A stretch of 64,000 bases of DNA from Bacillota bacterium (GTDB lineage: Bacteria; Bacillota; Clostridia; Acetivibrionales; DTU013). The stretch lies in NCBI GenBank assembly GCA_023435305.1, contig JAEYRV010000006.1:1-64000 (forward strand), written 5' to 3'. The position numbers and the translations under genes are program-made. Within the stretch, counting starts at the first letter, position 1; each line of letters begins with the position of its first letter. The notes under the pieces are model-generated. The model saw only the letters and a program-made list of their open reading frames with translations. It searched no databases and was not told where the DNA came from. Shown one piece after another: positions 52,768 to 63,709 of the stretch.

Positions 52768-52820
52768 TTGGATCATGCGGCAGACATTCTCTCGTATCTG
52801 GCGCTGGGATATATAAACTG

Positions 52821-52855
52821 TTTGGGCGGTCTGGTTATAAACCAGACCGCCCAAA
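52821..52855. terminator. bidirectional terminator
   Basis: TTTGGGCGGTCTGGTT and AACCAGACCGCCCAAA, 16 perfect pairs around ATA, between convergent genes. Confidence 0.92.
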
Positions 52856-52881
52856 TCAAATGTCGCTGTTATAAAATATTC

Positions 52882-55800
52882 CTACTTGGACAACAGGTTA
52901 TACAGTACCTGCGCCATCTGGGCGCGGGTGGTAGTGTTAGTCGGGCTGAGTTGCCCGTTGTTACCGCCGACCACGCCGGTTTTCACCAGATAAGCCATTG
53001 CATCCTGCGCATAGGAAGAGATGCTTTTGCTGTCTGTAAAATCTGAAAGGGCCTTACCGGAGTCATCCTCTGGTAACTGATCGATTGCCTTCAGCGCATT
53101 GTAAAGCATGGTGAACATATCCTGACGGGTGACGGCCTGCTCCGGGGCAAATTTGTTGTCGCCCACTCCGTTGGAGATGCCAAGCCGCTTGGCTGCCGCC
53201 AGATAACCCGTGTAGTAGGTATTCCCCGCATCAGCAAAATTGTTGGCGGTGCTGCTATCCGCGTCGATGCCATAGGCACGCAGGAGCAGAGTGATGAACT
53301 GTCCGCGGGTCAATGTCGCGTCGGGGCTGAAAGTGGTTTCTGATGTCCCGCCAGTGATGCTCCGCGCCGCGAGGTAGCTGACTGCGTCGGCGTACCACGC
53401 ACTGTCGGACACATCACTGAACACTATCTTATTGTAGCCCACAGCGTAGGTTGAGAAGTGAGTGGTTGTGAAAACCAACGTACCTGACTTGGCATCATAG
53501 TGGCAGTTCTGCATCAGTTCCGGCTCGCCGTTGGCGTTGATGTAATATGCCACAATGGCGTTTGTATCTTCGCCCGCCGCCGGGGTGTAGGGGACGGAAA
53601 CCGTAACATCTCCGCCAAACTCCGAAATCGTGTTGCCGCCGCTGGTGACGCTGAAATGATAGACCGGACGATTGCCTACAACCTGAGCAGCAGCGCCGGA
53701 GAGGGTGCTGTTTTCCACCTGAGCTGCGGAGATATTCACGTCGCCGGAGGCGGCGCCCGCGATATTGGTGATGGCCTGCGCGTCAAAAGTGATAACCGCA
53801 ACATCGGAGGAAAGCGTCAGGGCTTCCATTTCGCCGGTTACCATCGCCTGAATTGAGGATTGCGGCAGGGAGGTTTCTACCCCGCTTGCGCCGGACGCAC
53901 CGGACACCTGAATTTCCACCCTGGGCACTTCACCGTTATTTTTAGCGGCTTCCTGTGCCGCTTTAATTGCAGTGCTCATCTGCGACTGCGTAACGGAAGC
54001 GGTCGCCGTGCCGTCGGAGCCGATTTTTGCTGTCGCCGTGGTGGTGGCGGTGGAACCGGAAACAGTGGGCGCAGGTGTGGCAGGTGTACTCGAACTGCCA
54101 CCTCCGTTCTCGTAGGAGGGCTGGGTAGAAATGGTCAGGGTGCCGTCCGCCTTAGTAACGGTATAGTTTACGTGCTCGATTGTCACGTCAGCCTTGTTGG
54201 TCCACTCAATCGTGTAGGTTCCGTTGGTGCTGCTGTTTGCCAGCGCATCGGCGCCGTTTTTCAGCGCGAACTCCGGTGTGCCTGTGGGTGTTATGGTGTC
54301 GCCGCTGACGAGGCCTGCATATTCAAGCGTGAACGAGGTCGGCAGAGCCGCACCGTTATAAATAGAGATGTTTTGGGGCTTCGCGGTAAGCGCCCTTCGG
54401 GAGATTTCAAACTGAATTTCCACTTCTCCCATGAAGTCAGCGTTATCGTCCGGGATTTTCACGGTCAGGGTGTAGTTCCCTACGTCCTTCGGCGCAGTGC
54501 CGCTCGACCATATGTATTCATATTCGCCGGTATAGCTCTGCTCGTTGGCAGGTGTTCCGGTATAAGCCGCCGCAACGCCGTCGTAGGTTTTATTCTCTAC
54601 GGTTACGCCGGTGATGGTCACGGGGGTCTTGTCAACCAGTGTTACCACCACGTTGATGGTGACATCTTCATAGTTCTGCATCGTGACGGTTACGGGAATG
54701 GTTGCGGTCTGATTTTCCGTGCCGATAGCGGTGGAGAATTTGATGCCAGAGACTGTACTCGTTAAACTGCCATCAATGATCGCTGTATCGCCCGTTACCG
54801 TGCCGGCGACAAAGCTCTTTGTGCCGCAATCTGAGGGAAGACTGGTAATGTTGACGGCAACGTCGGTATGTGCCGCACTGTAAAGCAGGTTCTTGTTAAT
54901 TCCGCTCACGGTGGGTGCGTCAGCCTTGCCGACCGTCAGCGTACCGGGCGTGACAGTAACATTGTAGTTTGCGCTGGTTGAGGTGCCTGTAATGCTGTAA
55001 TTTCCTGCATTAGAGGTTGCTGTTGCCGTTGTAGTGAGCGTAATGCCCAGATTGCTTTCCGTGTCGCCGCTGACCAGCACACCGCTGGGATCGGCAAGCG
55101 AAAATGCGGGATTGGCTTCGCCAAACTTTCTCGAGGCGTTGTTTGCGATTACGGTTACAGCCTTCTTACTTACCGTCAGTGTGTAGTTGACAGAGGTTTC
55201 ACGATATGTCCCCTCCACCTTTGCAGCGGTTGCGGTTATGACAGCCGTGCCCGCGCCTTTGATGGTCACTTCGCCGGTGGTCTCGTTCACCTCGGCAACG
55301 GAGGTGTTTCCGCTTGCGTAGGTGACAGCCCCGCCTGCGCTGTTGTTCGTGCATAAATTAATGAAAGCACTGTCACCGTAGGTTTTGCTTACGGCGTCAG
55401 GCGTTGCAAAGGAAAGCTCCTGCGGATCGCCCTCCACGACAGTCAGCACAACCACCTCACCGGTTGTAATCTTCGTTGTGTCGTAGTTCGCCTCAGAGGA
55501 AGAGGGAACGAATTTCACATAAAGGCTGTGGGAGCCGACGGTCAGCGCATTGACGCTGGTATCGTTCGCCTGACTTGCAGTGCAGGCTGCATCGTGCCAA
55601 AGCGTGACAGTCCCGGTGACGGTTTCTCCATTTACACCATTTGCTGTTTGCGGGAGGCTAATCTGGGAAATCCCGCCGCCCTGTGTAAACTCCTGAGCCT
55701 GCTGAGCCTCTGTCAGGTTATAGGTGTAGTCTGCCGGGAGAATTTTCGCATTTGTTATTTGTACTGTAGTTGCGCCGCCTGCCAGCGTATAGTTGGCGGC

Positions 55801-58800
55801 GTTTGCCCCAGATAGGCTGCCGATGGTCAGAGTAACGGTGCGGGTATCGCCTGTATCTGCGCTGTCATATGCCGACACACCGGTGATTGTGACAGTTGCT
55901 ACCTCGTTACCGACCAGGTCTTTCAAAAGCACACTGCCTGAAACGTTTGTCAAGGAGCAGCTCGTGGTACCATCATAATCCTTTGATACGGTTACTCCTG
56001 AGGCGTCCAGGTTAGTTTCGCCGATTACCTTAACGGTGATATTGCCTGTCAGGTTGGTGGGCGCTGCAATCGTATAGTTATAAATATTGCTTGCCACGCT
56101 GTTTTGCGTGTATGTATAGGATGCGCCGTTTGTTTCAACCGTTATGCCTGTACCCACACCGGAAGAGGCGTAGCGCGGATTGTCAGCAACGATATTCGTC
56201 AGCGCATCTCCGGAGCAAAGATCGGCCGAATTTACTGTCAGTGTGATTGACTCGACCTCGTCCCCATTGCTGTCAAACACATCGGTTGTGCCGTCGTACT
56301 GCTTGGTAAAGGTTCCGCCGCTGTATATGCCTGTGATTTCCTTGGGATTTATCCAAAGCTCGTCAAGGGTGGCGGTCATGCCCTCATAGTCCGTTCCCGC
56401 AACACCTGTGGCTGTTACATAGTAGCCGCCGGCGTTCTTAATTTCGGATGTCTCAGCCTTTACACCGTAGCCGTCGTTAGGGATGTATTCGATCTTCAGC
56501 GTATAGTCCGTATCTTCGGTAAGTGTTTCGCCGGCCATATTTTTCACTGTGAACGTGGGCATATGATCGGTGCCTTCATAGGTCTTGACCTGATTTCCCC
56601 AGTCGGAGGTTATCTGAAGGCTTTCAATGACCTCGCCCGTGCAGGTAAGGTCGGTACTGCCGATTTTGTCGCCAATGATATTAGAATTGTCCGAATAAAT
56701 TACAGTGCCACTAAAACCGTAAACCGTGTTGTCCTTTTTGACATTGAGCGTAATATCATAAAGTGCGCCCGTGGTGGAGGCCGGCAGCCAGATATAACCG
56801 CTGTTAACCAAATCCTGCGTTCCGTAAGCATAGGTCAGACTGGTGTTCTTATCTTTCAGCACCATGGAGGTAATTTCACAGCCGTATAAATTTAGGCTTT
56901 CGCTCGGCCAATTTGTGACATAATATTGGTTGAGATCCAGCGTTGCCATGTAGACCTTGGTGCTTCCGTCAGAAGTCGGCCAAGGCGAGGGCAGCGGATT
57001 CGGTATTGTCATGTCGGGCGCATCGGCATATTTGTTAGGCGGAACGCTGAGGGTGCCACCGGTTACCTTTACCCAACCGGTGGCATCCGTTGAGCCCTTG
57101 CCCTGACCGATGACGGTCGAGCCACTGCCGTAAACCGGTGCGTTATACGGCGACACCGAGGCGATTACATAACCGCCTGATATGGTAATCTGTCCCGCGC
57201 CGCCTGCGGAGCCGCCGCCGATGAGAGCCGGGGTTGCTGTTGCCGTAGTGGCATCGTATGGGTAGACATCGACACCGGTTACCTCAACATTGCCCCCCGA
57301 GATGTTGATGGTTCCGCCACTTGCTCCGTTTCCGCCGCCGATACCCGCGCCGCCGACGCCTGTGCCGCTTGTCGCTGTATTGCCAGTTGCGGGGTCATAT
57401 ACCGTAAGGCCCGCATTGGCATAGACCGTGCCGCCGGATATATTGATTATACCCCCGCTGCCGCCCTTGAGCGTACCGCCGCCGCCGCCGATGCCTGCCG
57501 AAGCGTAATAATACGTGTTGGCGCCGGTACCCGAAAATGTATTTGTACTTGCGCGGGGAGCATTTCCGCCTCCGCAATAATCGCCGATTTCACCGCCGGA
57601 AATTGATATATTACCGCCGTCGCCGCCTGTGCCGGCGGCTGAGAAATCATCGAGATTACGCCCTTTACCGTCTCCGCCACCGATATGGTAGGTTGAGATA
57701 TCCCCGCTCTGAATGGTGATGTTGCCGCCGGCGCCGCCGTTATAACCGCTGCCTCCGCCGATGGAGGTCGCGTTTACTCTGCCGGTGGTGTTGATGGTGA
57801 TATCACCGCCCGCACCGCCTGTGCCTTCACCGTTTGCAGAGTCGCTGCCGCCGATATGTCCGACCGCATTATTGGATCCGGTGCCGCCGACAGTCGCGTT
57901 GCCAAGAATCGTTATGGTTCCGCCCGCGTAGCCGGAGCGTGTATCAGAATCGTAGCCGGAAGATCCGATTACCGTGGCGCTGGGCACAACGGCATCATCC
58001 TTGATTGTAATGGTGCTGCCGGAGTTGTCTCCGCCGCCGATGATATTGCCATAGTTTTTGTTTTCATTTAACCATACGCCTACCGTCGCACTGCCCGAAA
58101 TCATAATGCTTCTCACGGTTCCGGTTTCAAGCTCACCACCGATACCGTAGCCTTTTCCCTCAGTATTCCCCGAATACGAATCGACAATTGCGTTGCTGAT
58201 GGCAATGCTCGTTACCCCGTCACCGCCGATACCGTAATAATAACCGCGGGCATCTACTGTACCGCCGGTGATGCTGATTGTACCGGAGCCGCCTCCAATA
58301 CCGTATTTTCTGCCGCTCTGTGTATAATTATAGTTGTAGGCTATGGCGTAATCCGGTGCAGCGCCGATCGTGCAGGCGCTCCACGCGGCAACCGTGCCGC
58401 CGGAGATATTGACGGTAAGCGGGGTATTATCGTCATAATCCCAATAGTCTGCGTCGCCGATGCCGTTAAAGCTGCCATAGGCATTGACGACAGTGTCTGT
58501 CCCGGATACGGAAACACTACACCCCGCTCCGCCGATACCGGCTCCGTACTGGCTCCCAAGTGTCGCATTGGTAACATAGCCCAAGCCGATGGCGGTAACC
58601 GTGCCGCCTGTGATGGCGATGTCTGCATTTTTACCGCCGATTCCCACGCTGCGTCCTATGGTTTTTACGGTGCCGCCGTTTATGGTGACAGAGCCGGCTT
58701 TACCCGAAGAATAGTTGTTAACCCCGATACCGCTGCTGCTGCCGGAATTCTCATTGATTGTACCGATGGCAGTCAACGTGCCCGTGCCGCCGATAATAAG

Positions 58801-59241
58801 CGATGCAATCTTTTCATCGCTTGCTTCCCCAGTACGCTCGACATTTAACGCGGCCATGTACACGTACGAGCTTTCACTTGCTGCCATAGCGGTAAGAGTG
58901 TTAGCTCCCGTCAGTGTCAGGTTCAGCGTGCCGCCCGGCTCCACTGTAACAGGGGAAACGTCTGTCGCCGTAATGCTGACGTCACTGAAGGTCAGGTTGG
59001 CCGTAACGCCGTCACCTACCACGATGCGCTCGGTTGCCGTTGTACCCGAAACGGTCATAGCGGTATCTTTCAAGATGCTTACGACACTGTCCGACACGCT
59101 GTAGTCGCCGTCGCCAACCGTGCCGCCGGAAATGCTCAGCTCTCCGTCGCCGCCTACCGCAAGCGCGGACATTGGCAGCATGGTTAATACCATACAGACT
59201 GCCAGAGCCCACGAGAGCCCTTTGCTTAGTATTTTCTTCAT
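52882..59241 (-). CDS. giant secreted SLH-domain surface protein
   Basis: A protein of 2119 residues from ATG 59241. Signal peptide about 1-29 (cleavage after ALA). Residues about 30-770 are Gly-rich beta-solenoid-like repeats with recurring GIGGG and ISGGTV turns. Then about 870-1640 hold YDG-, Big2- and MBG-type Ig-like modules, including a KTYGDSAF Big2 element and several VYDG/KDYDGTT modules. A Ser/Thr/Ala linker follows, and three SLH domains in the last 180 residues tether it to wall polymers. It likely acts as an adhesin or scaffold. It is as GC-rich as the mobilization genes and may be cargo of the element. AAAGGAAC site. Confidence 0.93.
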   Translation of the reverse strand: MKKILSKGLSWALAVCMVLTMLPMSALAVGGDGELSISGGTVGDGDYSVSDSVVSILKDTAMTVSGTTATERIVVGDGVTANLTFSDVSITATDVSPVTVEPGGTLNLTLTGANTLTAMAASESSYVYMAALNVERTGEASDEKIASLIIGGTGTLTAIGTINENSGSSSGIGVNNYSSGKAGSVTINGGTVKTIGRSVGIGGKNADIAITGGTVTAIGLGYVTNATLGSQYGAGIGGAGCSVSVSGTDTVVNAYGSFNGIGDADYWDYDDNTPLTVNISGGTVAAWSACTIGAAPDYAIAYNYNYTQSGRKYGIGGGSGTISITGGTVDARGYYYGIGGDGVTSIAISNAIVDSYSGNTEGKGYGIGGELETGTVRSIMISGSATVGVWLNENKNYGNIIGGGDNSGSTITIKDDAVVPSATVIGSSGYDSDTRSGYAGGTITILGNATVGGTGSNNAVGHIGGSDSANGEGTGGAGGDITINTTGRVNATSIGGGSGYNGGAGGNITIQSGDISTYHIGGGDGKGRNLDDFSAAGTGGDGGNISISGGEIGDYCGGGNAPRASTNTFSGTGANTYYYASAGIGGGGGTLKGGSGGIINISGGTVYANAGLTVYDPATGNTATSGTGVGGAGIGGGNGASGGTINISGGNVEVTGVDVYPYDATTATATPALIGGGSAGGAGQITISGGYVIASVSPYNAPVYGSGSTVIGQGKGSTDATGWVKVTGGTLSVPPNKYADAPDMTIPNPLPSPWPTSDGSTKVYMATLDLNQYYVTNWPSESLNLYGCEITSMVLKDKNTSLTYAYGTQDLVNSGYIWLPASTTGALYDITLNVKKDNTVYGFSGTVIYSDNSNIIGDKIGSTDLTCTGEVIESLQITSDWGNQVKTYEGTDHMPTFTVKNMAGETLTEDTDYTLKIEYIPNDGYGVKAETSEIKNAGGYYVTATGVAGTDYEGMTATLDELWINPKEITGIYSGGTFTKQYDGTTDVFDSNGDEVESITLTVNSADLCSGDALTNIVADNPRYASSGVGTGITVETNGASYTYTQNSVASNIYNYTIAAPTNLTGNITVKVIGETNLDASGVTVSKDYDGTTSCSLTNVSGSVLLKDLVGNEVATVTITGVSAYDSADTGDTRTVTLTIGSLSGANAANYTLAGGATTVQITNAKILPADYTYNLTEAQQAQEFTQGGGISQISLPQTANGVNGETVTGTVTLWHDAACTASQANDTSVNALTVGSHSLYVKFVPSSSEANYDTTKITTGEVVVLTVVEGDPQELSFATPDAVSKTYGDSAFINLCTNNSAGGAVTYASGNTSVAEVNETTGEVTIKGAGTAVITATAAKVEGTYRETSVNYTLTVSKKAVTVIANNASRKFGEANPAFSLADPSGVLVSGDTESNLGITLTTTATATSNAGNYSITGTSTSANYNVTVTPGTLTVGKADAPTVSGINKNLLYSAAHTDVAVNITSLPSDCGTKSFVAGTVTGDTAIIDGSLTSTVSGIKFSTAIGTENQTATIPVTVTMQNYEDVTINVVVTLVDKTPVTITGVTVENKTYDGVAAAYTGTPANEQSYTGEYEYIWSSGTAPKDVGNYTLTVKIPDDNADFMGEVEIQFEISRRALTAKPQNISIYNGAALPTSFTLEYAGLVSGDTITPTGTPEFALKNGADALANSSTNGTYTIEWTNKADVTIEHVNYTVTKADGTLTISTQPSYENGGGSSSTPATPAPTVSGSTATTTATAKIGSDGTATASVTQSQMSTAIKAAQEAAKNNGEVPRVEIQVSGASGASGVETSLPQSSIQAMVTGEMEALTLSSDVAVITFDAQAITNIAGAASGDVNISAAQVENSTLSGAAAQVVGNRPVYHFSVTSGGNTISEFGGDVTVSVPYTPAAGEDTNAIVAYYINANGEPELMQNCHYDAKSGTLVFTTTHFSTYAVGYNKIVFSDVSDSAWYADAVSYLAARSITGGTSETTFSPDATLTRGQFITLLLRAYGIDADSSTANNFADAGNTYYTGYLAAAKRLGISNGVGDNKFAPEQAVTRQDMFTMLYNALKAIDQLPEDDSGKALSDFTDSKSISSYAQDAMAYLVKTGVVGGNNGQLSPTNTTTRAQMAQVLYNLLSK

Positions 59242-59361
59242 TTTGTATAGTTCCTTTCGTTTGAGTATATAATTGCCCATGATTCCTACCTGATAGTTTA
59301 CGTTAATTTGTGTGCCGGCGGATATGGTCTATCTTCACATTCATTTGTCTAAAATTAAGAA

Positions 59362-59392
59362 GCCGCGGTTTACCATAGATGTAAACCGCGGC
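59362..59392 (-). terminator. hairpin behind the histidine kinase gene
   Basis: GCCGCGGTTTAC and GTAAACCGCGGC, 12 perfect pairs. On the minus strand it is followed by a T-rich tail, ending the two-component operon before the SLH gene. Confidence 0.78.
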
Positions 59393-59426
59393 ATATGCGT
59401 TGTCAGCTGAGACAGCTAAGAAGGCA

Positions 59427-61154
59427 CTAATTATTCGATATATCAAGTTTTTTTGGACACTTACCGAGTGTGATTCTTACTTCTGTACCAGTTGGGATGA
59501 CTTTATTAAACACAAGACCACAGTCTTCGCCGTAATAATAAGCAATACGCCTGTTAATATTCATCAACGCAACGTTCTCAATTCCAGCGGCTGTTTCAGC
59601 ATCAGCGTCGGATACCGACTGCTGCACCTGAAGCAAATTTAGCTCCGTTTCACTCATGCCTTGGCCATGGTCACGAATTACAATTCTGATTTGCTCCTTC
59701 GTAACCTCTGCCGTAATTTCGATAAGACAGCCCTGCCTGCAATTTTTGTACCCGTGAACAATCGCATTTTCAACAATGGGCTGGAGTAGCATGCGAGGAA
59801 TCCTGAGATCCATAAGCCTGTCATCCAGATCAAATACCGCTTCCAGTTTATCGTTATATCGGATGTTCATGATATTAATATAATTCTGTAAAACATAAAA
59901 TTCTTCCCACGCGTTGATGAATTCGTCCTCATCATGGGCGTACCGCACCAGCATGGAAAGTCCATCACAAAGCTCGGATGCCTTTTCCAGTTCCTTCTTC
60001 GACAAAAGGATTTTTATAATATTTAATATATTCACAGTGAAGTGCGCGTTTATTTGTTTCTTCAGAGAAAAATTAATTGCCTTTTGTTTTTTGATTTCAG
60101 CGTCCTTAAGCTGTAGCTGCGCGCTTTGAATGGATTTGTTTTTAACCTCAATTCTTTCCAGCATTTCGTTTAGCTTTATCACGAGCTTATCGAATTCTGC
60201 ACTTTGCACGTAGGGAATCGATCCCCGGGTATAGTTTAAATCCAGGTGATCAACACTTTCAAGCAAGCGCAGCATGGGCTTGAAGAATTGCTTTCTGATG
60301 AACGCTGCGAAAAGCAGGAGCGAAAACCCCAGTGCTAATCCTGTAACCAAAGCTGCCACAATAAAATACAGATTTGATGCGCTGAGATAGCCTGCGTTAG
60401 CCGTGACCAGGACGGAAAATGGGGTCATGCCAATGCATTTATTGGTACAATAGTATGAATCGCCCTGTATATCTCCTGCGGAGAGCGCGAGCAGCGCCTG
60501 CGAATCGGATACGATCACTTTATCGTCCGTCAACAGTGAAACATGCAGTCTTTCATTCTGAGCATAGTCCATTATTCTGGCAAGTGTTGTCTCCCCATCA
60601 GTAAGAATAACAATTGTGCCGATCTGACTCCCGCCAATATCATAAATGCTGCTGCCGTAGCCAATCAGCACGCTATCCAATGTATTGACAACGATGTGTT
60701 CGGGAACTGCGTTTTTTTCTAAAAGATACAATATCCGTGTGCAGGCAGTATTGCCCGTTATTCCCCTAAAACGGTAAAACGCCCCATCTTTATTGTATGA
60801 AATCACGTTCCGGATCAGGCTGCGGCTGGATATGCTGCTGGACAGCAATTCGTTAATTCCAGGTGCGCTGAGAAAATATTTCGTTACGTCTTCTTCCGCA
60901 ACAAAACTTTTTATAGCTTCGTTTTGAGAGAGCGTAAACGCAAGCTGCTCCATACCCGCAAACTCGTTTTCAAGATCGCTTGCAATCTGATCCGCCGTGC
61001 TCTCCAGCTGAAGCTGTGTATTACTGCGGATAAGACCGGTAATGTATATGTAGAACATTCCCCATACGATAAGTACGGCAGCAAATAAAATCAGACTCCA
61101 GAGATAGTATTTTTTCTTTATACTCATTTTTTCGTTTTCATTCCTTATGCTCAT
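59427..61154 (-). CDS. YesM-type sensor histidine kinase
   Basis: A protein of 575 residues (566 from the second ATG, 61127). A membrane helix near 25-45, an extracellular sensor to about 265, a second helix near 270-295, a HAMP-like segment, then the LytS-type His-kinase domain with the phosphorylated His in QINAHFTVNIL (usually QINPHFLYN) and the GHGQGM-type ATP lid. It overlaps the regulator gene by 17 bp. Probably senses an extracellular sugar and phosphorylates the YesN-like partner. Confidence 0.92.
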   Translation of the reverse strand: MSIRNENEKMSIKKKYYLWSLILFAAVLIVWGMFYIYITGLIRSNTQLQLESTADQIASDLENEFAGMEQLAFTLSQNEAIKSFVAEEDVTKYFLSAPGINELLSSSISSRSLIRNVISYNKDGAFYRFRGITGNTACTRILYLLEKNAVPEHIVVNTLDSVLIGYGSSIYDIGGSQIGTIVILTDGETTLARIMDYAQNERLHVSLLTDDKVIVSDSQALLALSAGDIQGDSYYCTNKCIGMTPFSVLVTANAGYLSASNLYFIVAALVTGLALGFSLLLFAAFIRKQFFKPMLRLLESVDHLDLNYTRGSIPYVQSAEFDKLVIKLNEMLERIEVKNKSIQSAQLQLKDAEIKKQKAINFSLKKQINAHFTVNILNIIKILLSKKELEKASELCDGLSMLVRYAHDEDEFINAWEEFYVLQNYINIMNIRYNDKLEAVFDLDDRLMDLRIPRMLLQPIVENAIVHGYKNCRQGCLIEITAEVTKEQIRIVIRDHGQGMSETELNLLQVQQSVSDADAETAAGIENVALMNINRRIAYYYGEDCGLVFNKVIPTGTEVRITLGKCPKKLDISNN

Positions 61155-61875
61155 CCCTGTATTGGCTCGGCGCTATACCGTAATACTCCTTAAAAACCTT
61201 GCAGAAATAAAAATAATCCCGGTACCCGCAGTTTATGGCAATTTCCTTAAAAGCAGTGCCCGATAATCTGATGAGCCGCGCAGCTTCCGACATGCGCAGA
61301 TTTGTAATAAATATGGTGAGCGTTGAATTATAGTGTTTTGCAAACAGATTGCAAATATAATTCGGACTGATATTAAAGCTCTTGCTGAGCGACGCCAGTG
61401 TAAAGCGCTTAGAAAAGTTTTCTGTTACATATTGCACCAATTCGTCGAAGCCAGGATTACCGGACGGTGAATAAGAAATCGAAGGCTGAAGACACTCCTT
61501 TTTAGCCAGCTTGCGGCTGAGGCGCTCCAGTACGATTTCAGCGTCAGACTGATTAAACGGTTTGAGCAGATAATCAAATCCGTCCAAAAGGAAAAAGCTC
61601 CTCGCATCCTCAAAGGTGCCAAATGCGCTGAGCATCACAAATTCGCAGTCAATATCATGCTCCTTTAAAATTGTTATAAGCTGTGTCCCGCTCATAGCGG
61701 GCATCTTAAGGTCACTGAACACCACGTCCGGTTTGATTTTCAAAATATCGTCAACGGCAGTCGACGGGTCCGTATTGCTCCCTGCTACCTCAAATCCATT
61801 GTCCATCCATAAAACCGACGTGGTCAGGCTTTCTATAATAAGCGGATCATCGTCCACTAGATATACACTGTGCAT
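61138..61875 (-). CDS. YesN-type response regulator with AraC DNA-binding domain
   Basis: A protein of 245 residues. Receiver domain 1-120 with acidic pocket DDD (8-10), phospho-acceptor Asp in VVFSDLKMPAMSG and Lys in YLLKPF. AraC HTH at about 150-245. ATG 61875 follows a perfect GAGGAGG site; the longer frame is discarded. Divergent from the solute-binding protein gene at 62067, its probable target. Confidence 0.94.
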   Translation of the reverse strand: MHSVYLVDDDPLIIESLTTSVLWMDNGFEVAGSNTDPSTAVDDILKIKPDVVFSDLKMPAMSGTQLITILKEHDIDCEFVMLSAFGTFEDARSFFLLDGFDYLLKPFNQSDAEIVLERLSRKLAKKECLQPSISYSPSGNPGFDELVQYVTENFSKRFTLASLSKSFNISPNYICNLFAKHYNSTLTIFITNLRMSEAARLIRLSGTAFKEIAINCGYRDYFYFCKVFKEYYGIAPSQYRDEHKE

Positions 61876-62066
61876 GGGGTTCCTCCTCAATGCCTCTTCT
61901 CGTCTGGCAGGTGTCATTTGATCAATAACATCATACATCGTGCCGGTTTTGCAGCGAAGAAAATGATTTGTAGTAAATACACTTTTGTTTGTCCGAAATT
62001 CACATGTCCATGTACTTATTTTACATTATATAGTATACTGGAGCACAAGTAAACTCAGGAAATGGT

Positions 62067-63692
62067 ATGAGAGCTATGTGGAAGAAATGGTTTAGTATAA
62101 TTTTATGTGTGATTATTGTTCTTGCTTTTAGTCTGTTCTTTGCGCTAAAAGCGGAAAAGAAAGAAGAAACTACGAGTGAAACCATCACCATCGGCATAAT
62201 AGACAATCAATATATACAGGATATTGATTCAAATTACTATAAAGAATGGCTTGAGGAGCAACTGGGAATTAAGCTTGAGTTTTATGTGTTCCCGGAGGAG
62301 TACACGGCAGAATATCTGGACAGGATGTTTAAGTCCGGAAACATCCCGGTTGACGCGCTGTTCTCTTTTCCCGTCTCAGAAGACTCGAATTTCACAAACT
62401 CGGTTTTACAGGAATACGGACAGCTGGGTTACATTCTTCCGTTGAATCGTTACATTGAAAACTCGGCTTTCATGCAAGAGCTTTTTGCTGATTTTTCGGC
62501 ATACGATCTGAAAAATGTTTTAACCTCCCCTGATGGGAATATTTACTACATGCCTGGGCTTGATGCATCGTATAAAGCGGAATACTCTCAGGTCATGTGG
62601 ATTAATAACGAATGGCTTAAAGCACTGAATCTGGACATTCCGCAGACGGTCAATGATTTGGAAAATGTTCTGGAGGCCTTTAAGAACGGAGACCCGAACG
62701 GGAACAGTCTGCATGATGAAATCGCTTTGGCGGGTAGCCGAGATAAGTACAGCGAGCAGTCTTATAATTTTCTAATGAACGCTTTTGTATACAACGACCC
62801 AAACAATTCGCGTATGCTGGTTGAGGACGGCACCGTATATTTTGCGCCCTTCACGCAAAAGTGGCGGGAGGGTGTGCAATACATACATGACCTGTATTCA
62901 AAGGGGCTTCTGGACGATTTCCAGTTTTCTCTTGATCACGAGCAGTTTGTCCAACTGGCAAACGACCCGAGAGATTTGCTCGGAGCGTTTACCAGCGCCA
63001 GTATATGCGATGTTCTTTTGCAAAGTTCCCCGGAATTACTGAGCAATTTCATTCGGGTAGCTCCGATAGCGGGGAGCAACGGAACGCAGTATTCCGTGGT
63101 CAATACGCCGTTCCCAGGCGCAAACGGTATCATTACTTCAGCCTGCATGAACCCCGAAGCTGTTTTCAGCCTTTTTGAACTGATGCTCAGCAAGGAAGCT
63201 TTTTTGATCGGGCGCTACGGCGAAAAAGGTGTCGACTGGGATTACGCCCAATTCGGCGATCTTGATGTGTTTGGGAATCAGGCGACCATAAAAAGATATA
63301 CTCAGCTGTGGAACAAGCCGCAAAACAAAATACTTTTGGAAACAGGCCCGTTTATTACATATACAGAGTATGCAAACGGCGTCAAATGGAACGGGATTGA
63401 ATCCGAGGCGGATTCCACTGATGCCCGGGCTTACTACCTTTACAGCCAGTACCGTCCGGAAGAGTATTTGAGAACAATTCTTTTTGAAGGTGAAGAATCC
63501 GAGAGCCTTATTAATTTAAAAACCAATGTGGATAAGTATACGGATGACATGCTGATCGAATTTATTACCGGGACGCTTGACTCATATGATGATACCGAAT
63601 GGGCTGAATATATAAAATACTATCAGACTTTGGGGATCGATACGCTGATAGACGCAGCGCAGGATTCATATCTTACTCTGCTGCAAGATTAA
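62067..63692 (+). CDS. membrane-anchored extracellular solute-binding protein
   Basis: A protein of 541 residues. N-terminal hydrophobic segment about 8-28 but no lipobox Cys at its end, so it is probably held by the uncleaved helix or secreted. The rest is a large family 1 solute-binding fold of the LplA/YtcQ type that accompanies YesMN systems. No permeases are in view yet. AGGAAATGGT precedes ATG 62067. 17 bp before the next gene. Confidence 0.85.
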   Translation: MRAMWKKWFSIILCVIIVLAFSLFFALKAEKKEETTSETITIGIIDNQYIQDIDSNYYKEWLEEQLGIKLEFYVFPEEYTAEYLDRMFKSGNIPVDALFSFPVSEDSNFTNSVLQEYGQLGYILPLNRYIENSAFMQELFADFSAYDLKNVLTSPDGNIYYMPGLDASYKAEYSQVMWINNEWLKALNLDIPQTVNDLENVLEAFKNGDPNGNSLHDEIALAGSRDKYSEQSYNFLMNAFVYNDPNNSRMLVEDGTVYFAPFTQKWREGVQYIHDLYSKGLLDDFQFSLDHEQFVQLANDPRDLLGAFTSASICDVLLQSSPELLSNFIRVAPIAGSNGTQYSVVNTPFPGANGIITSACMNPEAVFSLFELMLSKEAFLIGRYGEKGVDWDYAQFGDLDVFGNQATIKRYTQLWNKPQNKILLETGPFITYTEYANGVKWNGIESEADSTDARAYYLYSQYRPEEYLRTILFEGEESESLINLKTNVDKYTDDMLIEFITGTLDSYDDTEWAEYIKYYQTLGIDTLIDAAQDSYLTLLQD

Positions 63693-63709
63693 AGAAAAGG
63701 ACGGAACCT

